DNA from: Sphagnum magellanicum | Taxonomy: Eukaryota > Streptophyta > Sphagnopsida > Sphagnales > Sphagnaceae | Direction of reading: 5' to 3' | Assembly (NCBI GenBank): GCA_021904315.1 | Contig: CM038913.1 | Location: 8,555,958 to 8,619,957, forward strand | DNA: 64,000 nucleotides | Shown: positions 59,600 through 64,000 of the stretch, one piece after another | Layout: each line of letters starts with the position of its first letter | Position numbering within the stretch: the first letter of the stretch is position 1 | Notes under the pieces: model-generated | The model's input: the letters and a program-made list of their open reading frames with translations, nothing else | The model's database searches: none | Told to the model about the DNA's origin: nothing | Translations under genes and position numbers: made by a program

Positions 59600-60370
59600 T
59601 TCAAAGAAAAGTCTTTGTCTTTCTGGTTAGTTTAGTGATAAGTGCCATAATAGCATCAAAGTTTTTTATAAAACATATGTAAAATTGTGTCATCCCATTG
59701 AATACTTGAATCTGTTGTGGATTCTTGGGTGGTGGCATGTTTACTATTACTTGCATCTTCTTTAGATTAGGTAGATACCCTTCTTTGGAAACAATAAAAC
59801 CCAAGATCATCCTTAAAAATGCCATAAATGCACATTTGTTTGGATCCAGACTAATGCCATATTCTTTGCACTTTTGAAAACATAATTTGAACTTCTGCAA
59901 ATCTCTCCATGTCATTATACATTGTAAAATCATCCAAAAATATTTTCATAAAATTGTCCAAATATTCTTTGAATGCTTTGGTAATAGCTCTTTGATATGT
60001 TGGAGGTCCATTTTTCAATCCAAATGACATCACCTTCCATATAAAAGGCCCCCAATTTATAACAAATGTAGTCTTGTATCTATCCTTTGGAGCTATAAAG
60101 ATTTTATGATATCTTTAATATCCATTTAAGAAATAATATATTGCATACCTTATCACTATGTTCAGCATTCCATTTCTTAAAAGTAATGGGTATGGATCCT
60201 TCTTTGTGGTTGTATTTAGTTTTTGAAATATATATAAATTCATAATTTGCCATTTTTCTTGGGTACTACTATTATGGGTGACAACCATGTAGCTTCTTCT
60301 ACAAATTGAATAAATCCAGTTGTTAACAACTTGTATATATTTTGTTTGACTATTGTAGCATAATTTGGAT
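59600..60370 (-). pseudogene. Ty3/gypsy reverse transcriptase
   Basis: Read on the - strand through stops: ATWLSPIIVVPKKNGKL near 60.26 kb, then SFGLKNGPPTYQRAITKAF and IFLDDFTMY (the YxDD-box equivalent, FLDD) in 59851-60033. GISLDPNKCAF, LGFIVSKEG and PPPKNPQQIQVFNGM follow in 59601-59933. The FLDDF form of the catalytic box and the order are diagnostic of Ty3/gypsy RT. Confidence 0.9.
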
Positions 60371-60939
60371 TTAATTTGTACATGGCCTAATGTGATGGTA
60401 TAATAGTGTCCAACTCAATTTTATGTTGTGCCAACTTTGGTGGAATCCCTTTCAAATCTTTGTATGTTCATGCAAAAACATCTTTGAATTCCTTCAACAC
60501 CTACTCTAGCTCCAACACCTTGCCTGTTTCCAATTGTGCATCAATTTTCACCATTTGTGGTTCTGCATTAGTTCCCATACTGAGCTTCATCAATTGTTGA
60601 TCTTCAGTTAACGTCCATTTAGCTATCTACAATTCTTGTGCTTTGATTTTTGTTGGAGTTCATCCACTATAACATTCCCTAGTTGATGATTGTAGTACAC
60701 TTTTGGATACATCTTATCCTCCATAACTACTTTTAACTCATATCTATTGCCAGTTATCTTCTTATTTGTGCTATGTACTTCAAATTTTTATTCTAAATTA
60801 ATAGTTTTCACATTTGTATCCATGATCTCCACATTTGTGGTTTTCATAAATTGAATTGTCTTAGGTAAATTGATTATTCTTATAGAAAACAATTTTGGTT
60901 CTATAGCAAAGATGATATCTTTTTCTTCATCTATGATAC

Positions 60940-61345
60940 CATTCAATAATTGTAGCACAGTAACAGTTCTGGTCTTCTTACTTCACTTCCCAAATGTTTG
61001 GTGATTGTATTTGTTTTGATTGTCCCTTTCCCTTGTATGGTAACAGTGTTATTCCCCCAGTCATGTGGCACTTTACCATCCTTTAACCATGGTCTCCCCA
61101 ACAAGGAATAATTAAAATCTATCACATTATTCTAAAGTACAATAAACATAGTTATGTAAGGAATGCCATGAACATATATCTTCAGATCTCTTATTAGCCC
61201 CACTGGTTTTGTGGTTGTTTGATTTGCCATCCTCATATTATATGGTGCAGGTTTAAGCTTTGGAAGCCCCAACCTCAATCTCAATTATTTTGTGATAATA
61301 TTAATTCCAAACTTCCATCTAGCAACACATCCCCTATTGTATTCT
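60940..61345 (-). pseudogene. Ty3/gypsy aspartic protease region
   Basis: The - strand near 61.33 kb reads GDVLLDGS, the place of the retropepsin D(S/T)G active site, then LRLGLPKLKPAPYNMRM and LKIYVHGIPYITMF. The frame 60943-61125 gives YSLLGRPWLKDGKVPHDWGN, the LLGRPWL end typical of plant Ty3 proteases. A frameshift separates the two parts. Confidence 0.75.
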
Positions 61346-61787
61346 TCCCAATTTGTATTTAAATAACTACCATATAATTATTTATTGTTACAAATGTTAT
61401 CCCTACCTCTAGTACTAAATAACGAACTTGTTTATTAGTGGTTGTTCTATTTCCACTCCGAGTTTTTTCTAATTTGAGCTCCTACCAAAGATATTTTTAA
61501 AACTAAGGACCTATCGTAAGCAACTGTCCCAAGCTCAAAATATAACTTGTTTCTAACATTTTCTTACAAATGTTTTAAAAAATCTCTTCTACTATTTATT
61601 AGTTTTTCTTGTGAATTCACCACATCTTGAAATTTCTATGTTTCCATAGGAGTAGTATTTGGCATATTTAGCCAAGTTGTGTTCCATCCCTCCATGGATG
61701 TGGATGGCCCTTTTATCTATGTTTGTTTTTTTGAATTTGTTGAATTATCTTGACCACCATTGACTTCTTCAACTAATCTTCTTTCTT

Positions 61788-63130
61788 CTAGTGAGCAACA
61801 TTATTTGCTTTCCTTAATTCTTTATCTTTGAACACATGTTGTTTAGTTACTTTACTTCGTGTGGTAACATTAACATCCACCACATTCACATTTGTAGTGA
61901 CTATTTGTGTTTTAGCAATAGGTTGAACCTTTACTACGACCACAAATTTCCCATGAAACATCTTCTGCATCTCAGCAAACTTTGGGCAATCTATCATTTT
62001 ATGGTCCTAATTGGCTTCCCAACTCCATGCCTCTCAATCTGTTCAGGACTACAAGAATTATTGGTTCCTATTCCTGTGGTTGATTCATTAATGTTCTTAC
62101 AACATTTTATAACTCCACATGTCTAGCAATACCTATTCTAATGTGAAAAGGCATAAAAGGACAATCCATGATTGCATGTCATTTTTCTTCATAGAATGCA
62201 CAGACCCTTGAAAGTAATTTGACCATCTTCAAATCCACATATTCATGATCTCGTGTTTTGGTTCTATACCTTGTTTGATCCAATTTTGGATTCCCTTGAT
62301 GTGAATATGACTATGGTACTTCATCCAACACATTTGCTTGTGCCTTTACATATTCAGATGATCATAGGTAATTTTCCTTAGTTTCTTCAACCACATCAAT
62401 ATTGGTGTTTTCTTCCACCTCCCAATATTTCATTAGTTCATAAATGTAGATTGATACACAAACTTGGGTTGTATACATCCTGTAACATCCCTTCCTTAGC
62501 TATTCACTAACTATGGACTTGAAATTTCTTGTGGTTGATTAGGTACTATAGAAGTCCCTACTCCATCTTGATTTCTTCAATATGAACCATAAATTGCGAC
62601 TAAGAAGTATATTGCACCCACTCATTTGGATGAGTAGTCTACTGCATCTCTCTCCATGGAGATCATCATTTGTAACTATAAGCCTTTTCTAAAGACCCCA
62701 AGTCCATACTTCATGCCATACCACCTCTTGTGGTAGAAGCGACCTGTGCCCTATAGGTCTTTCTTCTATTCTCAAAACTGGTTTGTCCAAGATTAAATTC
62801 TAATATGGGGTTTTTGTAAGCCTTACATATTCTTTTCCATTTTCAAGATTATCTTTCATTTATCTTTCAATAACTTGCCAATTTGCCTCTAAGTTCAATT
62901 ATTGCTATAAATTCCGAGTCACCATCCAATTCATCATTTTCACAATTCTTCATCTTTAGAGTCTATACGTCACTTTGAAATCCTTACAACATCAACTGCT
63001 TAGACCTTTGATACTTTCTAACATACCCCTTTAAAGTTTGAATTGGAAAAACCACACTACTTGTTTGAACACTCTCATCTATAGTATAACAAAAAAAATT
63101 GTAAAAAACCTTTTCATTATTGTAAAAAAA
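61788..63130 (-). pseudogene. Ty3/gypsy gag region with decayed zinc knuckles
   Basis: Near 62.18 kb the - strand reads CAFYEEK-HAIMDCPFMPF, a CCHC zinc knuckle whose second Cys has become Tyr. A second segment at 61.99 kb reads DHKMIDCPKFAEMQKMFHGK and looks like the tail of another knuckle. The upstream part (62.2-63.1 kb) is too decayed to read as capsid. Confidence 0.6.
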
Positions 63131-63160
63131 CAAAAGAAATTCCCCAACATGGTCGCTAAA
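63130..63160 (-). other. Primer-binding-site region
   Basis: On the - strand the 5' LTR ends CTTCTACCA and is followed by TTTAGCGACCATGTTGGGGA. A TGGCGAC...TTGGGGA string just after the LTR is a common plant Ty3 arrangement complementary to a tRNA 3' end. Which tRNA is not determined, and the site carries at least one mutation (TAGCGA). Confidence 0.5.
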
Positions 63161-63673
63161 TGGTAGAAGTGAAATTTAATTCCTATATAATTATTCGACA
63201 CCACTATAACAACATATTTGCATTTCACATGCATACATTCATTATTTTTGCCTTGATTCTCAACACACATAACATTGCCATTCATCAAAACTATATATTC
63301 ATGGTTATTTCATATAACCAAATTTACACTTCAAAATCCATTGTAAAAAATTCCAGAAACAAGATTATAATTCATTTCATCATATTTTGTTGAAAAAAAG
63401 CAAAAACAACAATTAAAATATGTGGTATATCTAAATAAAATCTATGGTTTTCTACTACAAAGTGCCTATACCTCCTCCCACTCTTCCCCAAACTTTGTTT
63501 TAAAATTTCTTCTCCTTTTCCCCAGATCTTCTCTCTTTGGGTGGTCCCAAGTTACATCATCATGATTCAAAACCAACAAGAATTCAAAATTCAAAACTAC
63601 AATGCTCCATGAATAGTCCTTGTCCTAAATGCCATGTTCATCTAAATCATGTAGTCATCCTACCCCCTTAACA
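63161..63673 (-). repeat. 5' LTR of the Ty3/gypsy element
   Basis: Runs from TGGTAGAAGTGAAATTTAAT to CCCCTTAACA on the + strand. The TG...CA ends are intact here. Homologous over its length to 52437-53062. Confidence 0.9.
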
Positions 63674-64000
63674 CCTTTCTTGCAACAACTTGGAGGATTT
63701 TATACCCATTTACCTTATACCATAATGACATACCCTACTAGTTGTTGATCTCTTTAAAATTTATAACAAATCTAAGTGCATAAAGCCTATGCATAATGAA
63801 TAAGAAGTACCTCATGCTGGGAGGCATGCCACATTGAACCTATGATGGCATTGCTTTTGGTTCAACAATTTGGATATCTCCTTCAACATTAACATGATTT
63901 TGATGTGGTTTTGTGGTAGCCAAAACAATATCACCACCATTTTTAGGCCCAATAAACACAACACTCATCCTCTCTTGTGTTTTTGTGATTTCCTAATTAT
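63674..64000 (-). repeat. Tandem duplication copy B, right part, and flank
   Basis: CCTTTCTTGCAAC and CATAATGACATACC followed by TTATAACAAA match copy A at 51742-51835. Beyond about 63790 the match is lost. The - strand beyond reads VVFIGPKNGGDIVLATTKPH and so on, a protein-like frame of unknown family that runs off the window. Confidence 0.55.

Larger units (their letters stand above)
52437..63673 (-). mobile_element. Ty3/gypsy LTR retrotransposon, complete but degenerate (11.2 kb)
   Basis: Two direct LTRs bound a minus-strand interior with the Ty3 order gag-PR-RT-RH-IN, followed by an extra ORF before the 3' LTR. Every ORF is broken by stops and frameshifts, and the LTRs differ by many substitutions and an indel of about 110 bp, so the insertion is old. 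The flanking pentamers CTATT (52432-52436) and CCTTT (63674-63678) are a plausible decayed target duplication, supported by CCTTC at the paralogous empty site (51742-51746). Confidence 0.9.

Overview
The window looks like nuclear DNA from a large, AT-rich, repeat-loaded seed-plant genome. A gymnosperm such as a conifer is my best guess. The basis is a PLATZ transcription-factor gene (a plant-specific family), 5'UTR introns, a Ty3/gypsy element with plant-type domains, CACTA-like DNA transposons, and long tracts of decayed repeats. No prokaryotic, plastid, rRNA or CRISPR signal was seen. The species is inference.

Genes. Only one intact gene is convincing: a full-length PLATZ zinc-binding protein on the + strand (CDS 37803-38507) with two introns in its 5'UTR. 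A second, inverted copy lies at about 4740-6150. It keeps the two UTR introns, the start context and the C-terminal zinc-binding half, but lacks about 140 codons in frame. The result is a 94-residue mini-PLATZ (5325-5609, - strand).

Layout. 0-6.2 kb: dispersed repeats plus the mini-PLATZ copy. 6.3-22 kb: AT-rich decayed repeats, a non-autonomous CACTA-like element with TSD (9655-11476), minisatellites, and an A-rich tandem array (13.8-14.25 kb). 22.2-32.6 kb: remains of a Helentron-like Helitron coding for OTU-like, Rep, PIF1-helicase and C-terminal endonuclease (EEP) domains. The N-terminal half is on the - strand (24.7 to 22.2 kb) and the rest on the + strand (28.08 to 32.63 kb). The two halves break at the same point of the protein, which suggests a 5.8-kb inversion. 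A further insertion interrupts the helicase at 29.93-31.6 kb. 32.8-36.7 kb: dispersed repeats and a hAT-like MITE. 36.9-39.1 kb: the PLATZ locus. 41.8-46.2 kb: apparently nested CACTA-like elements rich in TAGG and AATAGCC minisatellites. 48.8-49.5 kb: a TTAGGG-like array and a 74-bp satellite. 52.4-63.7 kb: an old, complete but inactivated Ty3/gypsy retrotransposon on the - strand, with both LTRs, PBS region, PPT, gag-PR-RT-RH-IN and a downstream coiled-coil ORF. It sits in one copy of a 0.7-kb tandem duplication whose other copy keeps the empty site. Two opposed 313-bp LTR-like sequences sit inside its integrase end.

Most other open frames are chance frames in low-complexity or AT-rich DNA. 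All homology calls are from memory of family motifs; no search was run.
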